Below are positions 21,513-31,113 of a stretch of DNA of 64,000 nt, piece by piece. Made by a program: the position numbers and the translations under genes. Within the stretch, counting starts at the first letter, position 1. Each line of letters starts with the position of its first letter. Under the pieces are notes generated by a model. The model was given only the letters and a program-made list of their open reading frames with translations, was not told the origin of the DNA and did no database searches. The DNA is taken from the NCBI GenBank assembly GCA_014803985.1, contig JAAVAO010000008.1, positions 38,877 to 102,876 on the forward strand. Reading direction: 5' to 3'. The DNA is from Treponema sp. Its GTDB lineage: Bacteria > Spirochaetota > Spirochaetia > Treponematales > Treponemataceae.

Positions 21513-24500
21513 TCATCGAGCGGAGATTCTGGCGGAATTTCAAGAATTAACTCAACTTCACCAGGGGTGAGTTTCAAAGTAGACGCAATTTCGTTATTTG
21601 TCCATCCCTGTCTATGCAAACTTCTCACTTGCTCGTGATGCTGAGGAACAATGGTTTTGCCTTTAACACCGTTTTTCTCAATATTTTTTTGCGCAAGCGT
21701 CTTTAAAAGGTCAAACTTTGAATCTATATTTCTTGAAAGCTCTTGAAGTCGTTGCTCGCTTCTGCCAATTCCTTGTCGCGCAGAGTTAATCTCTTCCATT
21801 TTTCGTTCTGCATCCAAAAGAATTTCGTGCAGTGAATCAAGCCGTTTTACCGCCTCGCTCACTTTAGGACCGTTTCTCAAAAGTTCGTCCACATTTTTTT
21901 GCACGTCGCTGATTTCATCTGGCAATGTATCCGCTTTTCGCGTACAATCAGAAATTCGCTTTTCAAGATTCTTTAGATTTTCAAAAGAGGTGTCAACATC
22001 TTTCATAACCCGGTTAATAACATCCTCTTTTTGCTCCAGTCTATCATACCTAACGGAAATAGATGAAAGGCTTTCTTGAAAATCCCTCACCTGCACTTCC
22101 ATAGCCTGAAGTTCATCATAGGTTGTATTCAAGCTATAAATTTTTTCATCAATCGTGCTAGATAAATTGATAAGCTTCTCATATTTTTGAGCAAGATTAT
22201 CCACACGCCCCTTTCCGTCTTCAAATTCAGAAATTCGAGTTTCAACATCCGCTTTTATTTGAAGAATTTCATCGTATTGCAATGACAATTTTTGGGACGT
22301 TGCTTTATACGCTTCAAGACGCTCAAAATCTTCGTCAAGTTCCTTTATTTTTTCATCAAGCCGGTTTTTCATTTCATCGGCCTTTTCGTAAATGCTTATT
22401 TGGGAACGAATAGTCTGCAATTCCTTTGCAAGTTCACTCATTTTCGTCTGCATTGAATTTGAATCCCCCTGCATTTTTAGTATAAATGTAGACTGATTTT
22501 GTCTCGCTTCCGCTGAAATTCTCTGAATTTCTGAATTCAACTCCTGAATCTTTCTAGATGACTCTGTGTTCTGATTTTTCACCCGATCCTCTGTATCAGT
22601 CAACATAACTTCATACATTTTTTGCAGTTGCTCAACAATCTCCTTTGTGCGATTTTCGTAATTTTGAATCGACTCATTTGCTTTGCTATCAAGTTCACCC
22701 ATTTTCTTTTGAGTTTGATCAATAAATTGTTGATGCTCGGTTTCAAAATAATTTTTTGCATCCACAATCTTATTCACTGCATTTTCATTAAGACCTGCAA
22801 TTTCATTTTCAAATAAATTCTTTGCCTCGTCAAACTGATCTTTGAGCTGTTGCTTCCATGTATTAAATTCCATCAACGCAGAATCAATGGAGGCGCTACT
22901 TGTGGCTTGCTGAGTTTTCGCCTTTTCCTCAAAATTCTTGAGATCAATTAAAAGAGTCTCCTGTATTTTGGACAATTGCTCATTAACGCTTCTTTCGGAC
23001 TTGTCAAAAGTTTCCCGCAACAAATCATCACTTTTTACATTCGCATCTGAAATTTTCTTGTTAACGTCATCGGCAAATGTGCTAACATAAGACTTCAAAC
23101 CATCGATTTCAGAATGTATTTTTTGTTCTGTCTGTAAAATTTGATTTTCAATGCGTCCGCTTTGTTCCTCACTCCTTTGCAAGAGGGATGCAAGCTTATT
23201 CTTCAAATTTTCAGTGTACTCAGACTCAATGTTGCGCCGTGACTCTGCAAATTCATTGGCAATCAACGTCATCTTTCCATCAAATTCACTTCGCCACGAT
23301 GCCAAGTCTTCGTTAATTTTGTCGCCCCGTGTTTTTAAGTCGCGATCAAATTCCACTTCAAACCCTTTGAGTTTTTCACTCATACTGCCAAGAGCGGTTG
23401 CTTGCAATGCTTCAAGCTTCTTTTCCAAAATCGAAATTTCGTTTTCCATTTTAGTTGCGTTTTCTTTCATTGCGCCGGCAAATTCATCGTGTCGTTTATC
23501 CTGTTCCGTTACAAATCCATTGAATTCAGACAAAACTCGCTTTGAAATTTCGCCCATAGCGGCACGAACATTTTTCTCAAGTTCATCTATATCACTTCCA
23601 GAGATTTCAAGTTTTGACAGGCGATACTCCAAGTCCTTTTTATATTCTGACAGTTTTTCATCAACGCCGCTCAACGCCTTTAATTCCTGCCTTTCACATG
23701 CACTCTTTATTTTTTCAGAAGAATCCTCAAGCATTTCCGTTAGAGCCTTTATTGCATCGTCTGAATTATCACGGAACGCTGAGATTTTTTCACTGATTGA
23801 AGAAAGCTTCCTATCAACCTCAGATTGCATATTCTCCATAGCCTTTGCATTTCCGCTGACCATCGAATTTATACTGTCCGCATTTTTTTGCAGCAAGTCA
23901 TCGACATTTTCATTGATTGTAGAAATTTTTTGGTCAACCTCACGTTTTGCATTTTCCAAAGCCTGTGCATTTTCGGTAATCATTGCATGTATGCCAGCAA
24001 CATTTTTTTGTAGCAATGCCTCGGCGTTTTCATGGATCGCAGCCACCTTCCTGCTCACTTCTGCCTGTGCATCCTCCAATGCCTTTGCATTTCCTGTGGA
24101 CATTAGATTTATGACATCTGCATTCTTCTGCATAAGTGCGTCAATATTTTCATTTATTGCAGCGATCTTTTTATCGGCTTCCGTTTGTGCGTCTTCCACT
24201 GTCTTTGCATTTTCGTCAATAATTATATGTATATTGTCCGTGTTTTTCTGTAGCAACGCTTTGACATTTTCATGGATCTCCGCAATCTTCCTGTCAACTT
24301 CTGCCTGTGCATCCTCCAACGCCTTTGAATTTCCTGTAGTCATTAAATTTATGACATCTGCATTTTTCTGCATAAGCGCGTCAATATTTTCATTTATCGC
24401 AGCGATCTTTTTATCGGCTTCCGCCTGTGCATCTTCCAATGTCTTTGCATTCCCGTCAATAATTACATTTATATCGTCCCTGTTTTTCTGCAGCAACGCT

Positions 24501-27500
24501 TCAACATTTTCATGGATCTCCGCAATTTTCCTATCAACTTCCGCCTGCGCATCCTCCAACGCCTTTGCATTTCCTGTGGACATTAAATGTATGACATCTG
24601 CATTTTTCTGCATAAGCGCGTCAATATTTTCATTTATTGCAGCAATCTTCTTGTCAACTTCAGTTTGCGCGTCTTCCACCGCCCTTGCATTCTCGTCAAT
24701 AATTATATGTATATTGTCCGTATTTCTCTGTAGCAACGCTTCAACATTTCCATGGATCTCTGCAATTTTCCTGTCAACTTCCGCCTGAGCATCCTCCAAC
24801 GCCTTTGAATTTCCTGTAGTCATTAAATGTATGACATCTGCATTTTTCTGCATAAGCGCGTCAATATTTTCATTTATCGCAGCAACCTTCTTGTCGACTT
24901 CAGTTTGCGCATTTTCCAATGTCTTTGAAGTATCGTCAATAATTACATTTATATTGTCCCTGTTTTTTTGCAACAACGCTTCAACATTTTCATTCACCGT
25001 GGCAATCTTCCTGTCAAACTCAGATTGTGCATTCTCCAAAGACTTTAAATTATCATCAATAATTACCTGTATGTTGTCCTCGTTCCTCTGCAACAACAGC
25101 GCAACATTCTCATTTATCGCGGCGATCTTTCTGTCAACTTCTGCTTGCGCATTTTCCAATGCCCGTGAACTATCGCCAATAATTACCTGTATGCCGCTCT
25201 CATTTTTCTGCAACAACTCCGCAATATTTTCATTTATCGCGGCAATTTTCCTATCGACTTCTGCCTGTGCATCTTCCAACGCCTTTGAAGTATCGCTCAC
25301 CAGAGAATGTATGCCATCCTCTTTTTGACGCAACAACGCATCAACGTTTTCGTTTATCGCGGCAATTTTCCTATCGACTTCTGCCTGTGCATCTTCCAAC
25401 GCCTTTGAAGTGTCGCTCACCAGAGAATGTATGCCATCCTCTTTTTGACGCAACAACGCATCAACGTTTTCATTTATCGCGGCAATCTTCCTGTCTACTT
25501 CTGCCTGTGCATCTTCCAACGCCTTTGAATTTCCTGTGGACATTAAATTGATAATATCCGCATTCTTTTGCATAAGCGCATCGATATTTTCATTTATTGT
25601 GACTATCTTATTATCAAATTCTGCCTGAGCATCTTCCAAAGTCCTTGCATTTTCACTGACAATCAAATTTACATTGTCCGCATTTTTCTTTAACAACGCC
25701 TCAATGTTTTCATTTATTGCAGCGATCTTCCTATCGACTTCAGACTGTGCATCTTCCAATGTCTTTGAACTGTCGTTCACCAGTGAATGTATGCCGTCCA
25801 CATTTTGCTGTAGTATCGCCTCGACATTTTCATTTACCACAGAAATTTTCCGGTCAACTTCTGCTTGAATCTCATCCAAAGACTTTGCATTCTCGCTAAT
25901 AATTGCATTTATACTGTTTTCATTTTTTTGCATGAGCGTGTCAACGCTTTCGTTTATCGCAGCAAGCCTTTCATCAACATCAAACTTGGCATCCTGCAAT
26001 GCCTTTGAATTATCACTAATAATCGTATTTATACTGTCCGTGCTTTTTTGCAACAATTCATCAACTTTTTCATTGATTGTGGCAATTTTCTCGTCAACCA
26101 CAAACCGTGCATTTTCCAAATCCTTGTCATTTTCAGCAATAATTACTTGTATATTCTCCGCCTTTTTCTGCATTTCAAAAAGCGATGTCTCTAGATTTTC
26201 CCCCAGTTTGTCTATTTCCCCACTATATCTTTCAGAAAGTTCATTTATGCGCTGAATAATTCCATTGTCAACTTCATTTTCATGGTCGCCATACAGTTTT
26301 TTAACCGCTTCAAGTTGCTCAGAAAGATTTGCAGTTTCATCGATATAGCGACTTCTTAAGTCGGAGAATGTTGCTTCAAACCGTGCCTCAAGATCTGAAA
26401 GGCGCGTCTCGCCATTTTGCCGTATTTCATTTATAGATTTTGTAGAGCCATCGTCAAGATTGATAATTTGCTCATTAATATGAGTTGTAATTTCTGCAAT
26501 GAGGTCTGAATTTTTTAAATCTATTTCTGAAAGCCGCGACTCATATCCTGTCTTTAAAGATTCAAGAGACTGATTGTATTTTGCATTCAAAGAGATAATT
26601 TGTCCCTTGCACTTTTCAAACGCCTGCTGCACTTTTTGTTGCAATTCTGTTATGCGATCACTGTAATTTTGCATAGCGGAATTGTAATTTTGAGATGCCT
26701 TGCCATCAACTTCATCAATTTTCATTTTTATATCGCCAAGACGAGTGTCATTCTTCAAGTCTATTTCAGAAAGCTGCTTTTCATATTTTTCATGCAAACC
26801 GCTAACTTTGTACTCAAATTCCTTTGAAAGACCATCGACCTTCTCTTTTGACTTCTTTTCAATGTCGTCTATTTTTGCCTGCAAATCAAAAAGCGTTTTG
26901 TCGCTCTTTCCTCCGGTTTGATCAATCAGCGTTGAATATCGTTTTTGAACAAGTGCCATTTTTTCATTTATTTTGTTTTGCATATCTTTTATATTGGAAT
27001 CCATAACAGCATTCGCACTGTTAACACGCTCCGCAATCTGGTTTTGAAGGTGTGTTTGAGACTCCTTTATTTTTCCGTCAATAACAACAGAGGAGTCATA
27101 CACTTGCTTTTCAAGGCTATTAACAACGTCTTTAATTTTTTCCTCTATTTCAGACTGAGATTTTATAAGCTGCTTTCTATATCCATCACTTCTTTGACCC
27201 GCTATATCACTCAAATGTTTAAATGCCTTGTCCTCCAAATCATCTGCTTTTTTAGCCGCACTTTCATAGACAGACGAAATTTCAACTTTGAATGCATCCA
27301 TTGCCGCCAGAGAAGCTTGTTCAATGCTCTCCAAATCATCCCGTAATTTTTTAGAACGACCATCGTATTCAGAAAGGAGTTGTTTTCCGATCGCCTTTAA
27401 CTGCTCTCCGTTTATTTGAGAAAAATCCTTTGAAATCTGCGGAATTCTTTTTTCCATTGCATCAAGCGTATTTTTTTGCTCGCTTATTCTTGCAACGGTT

Positions 27501-27910
27501 TTGCTAATTTCGGATGAAAAATTGCTTAAATTTTCTAGATTGTCTTCAACACGAACTGTCATTTCAGCCAAATTCTGCAATTTTGAATCATAGTCCGCTA
27601 TGTTAGATTCTATAGTATGAACAGAATCCATATCTTTTTTTAGATTTTCCAGCAATTCCGTAAGCTGCTCCTTATCCTCTGCAATGCGCTTTATAATAGC
27701 AACAGAGGTCAACCGATAGGCTTCAAAATCGGCTCTTGATTGAGTCAGCTTTCTTTCTTGCTCATCGCTATAGTTCTTTATATCTTCAAGTCTTTTATCT
27801 GCATATCTTCTAACCTTTTCCATTGCATTGTTATTCTTAGCAATAACATTCAGAGTATATGAAATTCCTGCTGATAAAAATATAGAAAGCAAAATGGTTA
27901 TAATGAACAT
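21509..27910 (-). CDS. Giant coiled-coil protein (SpiroCoCo-like) with N-terminal TM segment and small C-terminal HTH-like tail
   Basis: 2133 aa; N-terminal hydrophobic MFIITILLSIFLSAGISYTLNVIA; extended coiled coil; C-terminus VRSLHRQGWTNNEIASTLKLTPGEVELILEI. Confidence 0.85.
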   Translation of the reverse strand: MFIITILLSIFLSAGISYTLNVIAKNNNAMEKVRRYADKRLEDIKNYSDEQERKLTQSRADFEAYRLTSVAIIKRIAEDKEQLTELLENLKKDMDSVHTIESNIADYDSKLQNLAEMTVRVEDNLENLSNFSSEISKTVARISEQKNTLDAMEKRIPQISKDFSQINGEQLKAIGKQLLSEYDGRSKKLRDDLESIEQASLAAMDAFKVEISSVYESAAKKADDLEDKAFKHLSDIAGQRSDGYRKQLIKSQSEIEEKIKDVVNSLEKQVYDSSVVIDGKIKESQTHLQNQIAERVNSANAVMDSNIKDMQNKINEKMALVQKRYSTLIDQTGGKSDKTLFDLQAKIDDIEKKSKEKVDGLSKEFEYKVSGLHEKYEKQLSEIDLKNDTRLGDIKMKIDEVDGKASQNYNSAMQNYSDRITELQQKVQQAFEKCKGQIISLNAKYNQSLESLKTGYESRLSEIDLKNSDLIAEITTHINEQIINLDDGSTKSINEIRQNGETRLSDLEARFEATFSDLRSRYIDETANLSEQLEAVKKLYGDHENEVDNGIIQRINELSERYSGEIDKLGENLETSLFEMQKKAENIQVIIAENDKDLENARFVVDEKIATINEKVDELLQKSTDSINTIISDNSKALQDAKFDVDERLAAINESVDTLMQKNENSINAIISENAKSLDEIQAEVDRKISVVNENVEAILQQNVDGIHSLVNDSSKTLEDAQSEVDRKIAAINENIEALLKKNADNVNLIVSENARTLEDAQAEFDNKIVTINENIDALMQKNADIINLMSTGNSKALEDAQAEVDRKIAAINENVDALLRQKEDGIHSLVSDTSKALEDAQAEVDRKIAAINENVDALLRQKEDGIHSLVSDTSKALEDAQAEVDRKIAAINENIAELLQKNESGIQVIIGDSSRALENAQAEVDRKIAAINENVALLLQRNEDNIQVIIDDNLKSLENAQSEFDRKIATVNENVEALLQKNRDNINVIIDDTSKTLENAQTEVDKKVAAINENIDALMQKNADVIHLMTTGNSKALEDAQAEVDRKIAEIHGNVEALLQRNTDNIHIIIDENARAVEDAQTEVDKKIAAINENIDALMQKNADVIHLMSTGNAKALEDAQAEVDRKIAEIHENVEALLQKNRDDINVIIDGNAKTLEDAQAEADKKIAAINENIDALMQKNADVINLMTTGNSKALEDAQAEVDRKIAEIHENVKALLQKNTDNIHIIIDENAKTVEDAQTEADKKIAAINENIDALMQKNADVINLMSTGNAKALEDAQAEVSRKVAAIHENAEALLQKNVAGIHAMITENAQALENAKREVDQKISTINENVDDLLQKNADSINSMVSGNAKAMENMQSEVDRKLSSISEKISAFRDNSDDAIKALTEMLEDSSEKIKSACERQELKALSGVDEKLSEYKKDLEYRLSKLEISGSDIDELEKNVRAAMGEISKRVLSEFNGFVTEQDKRHDEFAGAMKENATKMENEISILEKKLEALQATALGSMSEKLKGFEVEFDRDLKTRGDKINEDLASWRSEFDGKMTLIANEFAESRRNIESEYTENLKNKLASLLQRSEEQSGRIENQILQTEQKIHSEIDGLKSYVSTFADDVNKKISDANVKSDDLLRETFDKSERSVNEQLSKIQETLLIDLKNFEEKAKTQQATSSASIDSALMEFNTWKQQLKDQFDEAKNLFENEIAGLNENAVNKIVDAKNYFETEHQQFIDQTQKKMGELDSKANESIQNYENRTKEIVEQLQKMYEVMLTDTEDRVKNQNTESSRKIQELNSEIQRISAEARQNQSTFILKMQGDSNSMQTKMSELAKELQTIRSQISIYEKADEMKNRLDEKIKELDEDFERLEAYKATSQKLSLQYDEILQIKADVETRISEFEDGKGRVDNLAQKYEKLINLSSTIDEKIYSLNTTYDELQAMEVQVRDFQESLSSISVRYDRLEQKEDVINRVMKDVDTSFENLKNLEKRISDCTRKADTLPDEISDVQKNVDELLRNGPKVSEAVKRLDSLHEILLDAERKMEEINSARQGIGRSEQRLQELSRNIDSKFDLLKTLAQKNIEKNGVKGKTIVPQHHEQVRSLHRQGWTNNEIASTLKLTPGEVELILEIPPESPLDD
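23791..26073 (-). repeat. About 19 tandem 40-aa (120-bp) repeats inside the coiled-coil gene
   Basis: Unit NENVDALLQKNADxIxxxxxxNxKALEDAQAEVDRKIAAI recurs every 120 bp; units at ~25261 and ~25381 are nearly identical at DNA level. Confidence 0.95.
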
Positions 27911-27952
27911 CTTTTATCCCCACCCATAAAAGAAAAAGATTTTGTTTGTTCA

Positions 27953-28633
27953 TTATAGCACAATTTCTTGTAGTTGACGATAGGTTGAAAAGGAAATATC
28001 GGCCTCTTTTAAAGGTTTATTTAAAATTTTTCGCCAAAAGGGGAGCAAATACGCAACCTTCATTCCAGCACGATGTGCACCACGAACGTCATATTTTTTG
28101 CTGTTGCCAACATACAGTATCTTTTCAGGAGAAACATCCAGCGCCGCCGCCATTTTTAAAAATGAATAAGAGTTCGGTTTTAACGCACCCAGTTTTTCAG
28201 TTCCTAAAATCACATCGCAGTACTTTTTCACCCCCCAAACACTTCCCTTTTGCTCTGGTGGAAAATCTGAAAGCAGGGCAAGTTTAAATCCCGCCTCCTT
28301 GAATTTTCTAAATGTTTCTTCAACATGTGGATAGCACCGCACTTTTTTCAAATACGGTTCAAGTCCAGAGTAAACTATTTTATCCATTCGATCGGAAGCC
28401 TCTTCAGGAGAGCACTTCATTCTTTTTGCCATTTTTTCAGCTTGCACTTGAAAAAAATTATCGCTTGGTGGAAGCAAATGCATTTCATTGCGGACAAGAC
28501 CATAATGCAAGAAGAAAATGCTGTGAGCAATATAACGAAAAATAGCGCGAACAGTCAGTCTCCATTGAGCATATATAGTTCCGTCAATATCAAAGCCTAT
28601 CGCCTCAATTTCACCTAATCCTTTTATATTCAC
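27953..28633 (-). CDS. HAD-family hydrolase
   Basis: GFDIDGTIYAQ, LALLSDFPPEQK, ILGTEKLGALKPNSYSF, ILYVGNSKKYDVRGAHRAGMKVAYL. Confidence 0.85.
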   Translation of the reverse strand: MNIKGLGEIEAIGFDIDGTIYAQWRLTVRAIFRYIAHSIFFLHYGLVRNEMHLLPPSDNFFQVQAEKMAKRMKCSPEEASDRMDKIVYSGLEPYLKKVRCYPHVEETFRKFKEAGFKLALLSDFPPEQKGSVWGVKKYCDVILGTEKLGALKPNSYSFLKMAAALDVSPEKILYVGNSKKYDVRGAHRAGMKVAYLLPFWRKILNKPLKEADISFSTYRQLQEIVL

Positions 28634-28662
28634 AAAACCACCTATAAAATCACCAAAATAAT

Positions 28663-30204
28663 CTATTGTTTTTCTATAGTATATTCCAATCGTGCAAGCG
28701 CCTCCGATGAAGAAGTGCTAAACCGCCACTTTGAAATCTGTTCCCGTATTTCCGACTGCACAGTCTGTGGCAAAAGAGATGACGGAATAAAGTCAACTCT
28801 GGAAAAAGGAACAGCACCAGAGGGAAGAACAGCAAATTCTATCACAACTTTGCGAGAACTGTCTATAAAAGATGCACTTTCCTCTGAAAGTATTATATAC
28901 GGTTTTTGAGGATCTAGCAAAATTCTTGTCGATCTGTCTACCATTTCAATTGACACAGAACCTTCAGAATTCGTTGCAGAATTCACAGAAACGCTTGATA
29001 CCACCCCGTCTATCGCAGGAGCAGTGTATGTTGCTTGAGCAATTTGCTTTAACAGATCACGAGTTGCACTAGATGCTTCGTTTGGTAATGTGGGTTTGTC
29101 AACTTGTGCCACAGCACCACTGTTATCGTCAGCCGATGTTCCTGCTGTTCCAGAAAGTGCCTCCGCTCCAGAAAAACTGGCTGAAGAAATAGCGGCATTA
29201 TCGCTTTCATGAGATGAAACTTCCTGTACAGAATCGCTTGCAAAAAGACTTTCATTCCATTGCGGAGTTTCTGCCGAATTAAACTGTTCTTCTAAAAGCT
29301 CCTCCACGCTTTTTTTGTATGTTATATTTTCGTTTTTAGAATCAGTTGAAGTTTCCGAACGTATATTTTGGGAGGACTTATCGCTGGCCTTTTCAACTGC
29401 TGAAGATGCAGAAGAGGACGCAGATTGAACGGGGTTCTTTTTTGTCTGTTGAGAAGTACCTTTTTGCGAAGAAGATGGATTTTTTAACTGCAAAGAAGAC
29501 GTGCTTTCAACAGAAGATGCTTTCATAGCCTCAGAAGAGGTGTTTTCCAAAGACTTTTGAATTGATTTTTCTGCGGAAGCACTTTCCGTCTTTGAAACAT
29601 TTTCTAAAGGAACGACTGGCTTACGTTTTTCAATTTCCTGCGGACGCGCACGTACAGCAGTTTCTTCAGGAATTTCAAGCCATATCTGAATGGGTCTATA
29701 CACCTCTTTTTCTTGAAACAGAGGCGCAAACGCAAAAAGCATCATCAAAATCATCCAAAGAATACTGGTAAGAACGAGAGAAACATAAAATGCATTTTTT
29801 TGGATTGACATATTTTCCTCAGCAGAATACCCCGTCTTTCGGACTACGTCAAACACTTTCACAATTGTCCCGTTTGTCACTTCAGAATCCGCCTCAAACG
29901 TAACGGGAAAATCCTTCTTTTTTATTTTCTGCGTGTCGTAAGATAAAAGCTCTTTTTCCAAATCCGTGTAGCTCACCTGCACTCCATTAAACCAAATCGC
30001 TCCATTTTTATCTGCGCTGATTGTAATTCCTAAATTTGATGTATTTTCAGCAGTTTCGCTTGCCGGAAGCTGCAATTTTATTCCTGGCAACACTGCAAAT
30101 GTTGTTGAAACCAAAAAGAATATAATCAATTGAAAAACAACGTCAAGCATTGGAGTCATATCGATTGATGATTTTATAGAATTTCTTCTCGCCTTTATCT
30201 TCAT
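28663..30204 (-). CDS. ExbD/TolR domain fused in frame to a TonB-like protein
   Basis: N-terminus RRNSIKSSIDMTPMLDVVFQLIIFFLVSTTF is ExbD; after ...FDVVRKTGYSAEEN a second start MSIQKNAFYVSLVLTSILWMILMMLF begins a TonB-like TM segment, Ser/Lys-rich linker and C-terminal domain (VVIEFAVLPSGAVPFSRVDFIPSS...). Confidence 0.8.
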   Translation of the reverse strand: MKIKARRNSIKSSIDMTPMLDVVFQLIIFFLVSTTFAVLPGIKLQLPASETAENTSNLGITISADKNGAIWFNGVQVSYTDLEKELLSYDTQKIKKKDFPVTFEADSEVTNGTIVKVFDVVRKTGYSAEENMSIQKNAFYVSLVLTSILWMILMMLFAFAPLFQEKEVYRPIQIWLEIPEETAVRARPQEIEKRKPVVPLENVSKTESASAEKSIQKSLENTSSEAMKASSVESTSSLQLKNPSSSQKGTSQQTKKNPVQSASSSASSAVEKASDKSSQNIRSETSTDSKNENITYKKSVEELLEEQFNSAETPQWNESLFASDSVQEVSSHESDNAAISSASFSGAEALSGTAGTSADDNSGAVAQVDKPTLPNEASSATRDLLKQIAQATYTAPAIDGVVSSVSVNSATNSEGSVSIEMVDRSTRILLDPQKPYIILSEESASFIDSSRKVVIEFAVLPSGAVPFSRVDFIPSSLLPQTVQSEIREQISKWRFSTSSSEALARLEYTIEKQ

Positions 30205-30812
30205 CGCACCCTTCCTGTAAGCCGAATAACAACATTTGTAACGCTTTTTTCCATATCAGAAATGCGCCGGTTCACTCGTGAGACAAAATAATTGTAAAAA
30301 ATAACGGCAGGAATTGCAACAATAAGCCCCGCCACTGTTGTCACCAGAGCCTCTGCAATCGCACCAGCAAGAACGGCTGGATCTCCCATAGTGCCTCCCG
30401 CCCCCAAAACAGCAAACGCCTTTATATTTCCAGTAACTGTCCCCAAAAGACCGAGCAACGTTGAAATATTTGAAATTGTACCAAGAGGAGTAAGCCAATG
30501 CTCGTAGCAAGGCACAACGGAAGACAGTTCTGTCTCCACCGCATCCTTTAAATCCCGCTCATCCCACATTCTACAGGACAACGCTTTTTTTAAAACAATG
30601 GCTAACGGAGTTTCCACCTCCCCGCATATTTTTTCCGCCTCGCCCAATTTTCCCTTCGCAATCAAATCATCAAGGTCAAACAGCAATTTTGCATCCCGTT
30701 TTTTGGTGAGATAAAAGTAAAAGCACCGCTCAATGATTATAAACGTAGCAAAAATTCCACACAGAATAATAGGAATCATAATAATTCCACCAGATTTTAA
30801 CACTCCAAACAT
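30201..30812 (-). CDS. ExbB/MotA/TolQ-family proton channel
   Basis: MFGVLKSGGIIMIPIILCGIFATFIIIERCFYF ... LTPLGTISNISTLLGLLGTVTGNIKAF ... GAIAEALVTTVAGLIVAIPAVIFYNYFVSRV; start 30812 has an AGGAGG-like RBS. Confidence 0.92.
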   Translation of the reverse strand: MFGVLKSGGIIMIPIILCGIFATFIIIERCFYFYLTKKRDAKLLFDLDDLIAKGKLGEAEKICGEVETPLAIVLKKALSCRMWDERDLKDAVETELSSVVPCYEHWLTPLGTISNISTLLGLLGTVTGNIKAFAVLGAGGTMGDPAVLAGAIAEALVTTVAGLIVAIPAVIFYNYFVSRVNRRISDMEKSVTNVVIRLTGRVR

Positions 30813-30942
30813 ATTTATATTGTCCTCCCATAAAAAGTCATGATAAAAGTACCGCGCCATTTGTGCGGTGCTTTTATCATACCTCCACATAAAATACATA
30901 ATTCTTACGGAATTGCTCAAAAACTCACAAACAAGGCAAAAC

Positions 30943-31060
30943 CATGCGCTCGTGCATTTTGCACTCATTGTGGCAAAGCTTTTCTTTCGCTGCTATCGCA
31001 ACTACCACAATCAAAGCGATTTTGCCTTTCTCACTGCGCCTTTGCAAATGTTTTTATATA
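30943..31060 (+). repeat. Dispersed intergenic repeat, copy A
   Basis: CATGCGCTCGTGCATTTTGCACTCATTGTGGCA...CTACCACAATCAAAGCGATTTTGCC...CACTGCGCCTTTGCAAATGTTTTTATATA; matches copies B and C. Confidence 0.9.
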
Positions 31061-31113
31061 TAAACGAACAATTTTTTTTCGTGCGTAACCCCTGAGGTCA
31101 CCCCCTGCAATTA

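Noticed and set aside
23151-24788. 545-aa plus-strand ORF (and several smaller ones) opposite the coiled-coil gene
   Set aside because: Antisense mirror of the 120-bp repeat array; Ser/Phe-rich repetitive text with no start signals. The minus-strand coiled coil is the coherent gene.
25261-25500. Regular 120-bp direct repeats considered as a CRISPR-like or satellite array
   Set aside because: No unique spacers; repeats are in frame and coding for 40-aa coiled-coil units.
30840-31095. 82- and 75-aa plus-strand ORFs across repeat copy A
   Set aside because: Similar peptides appear in copy C but the frame is broken in copy B; better explained as a dispersed non-coding repeat.
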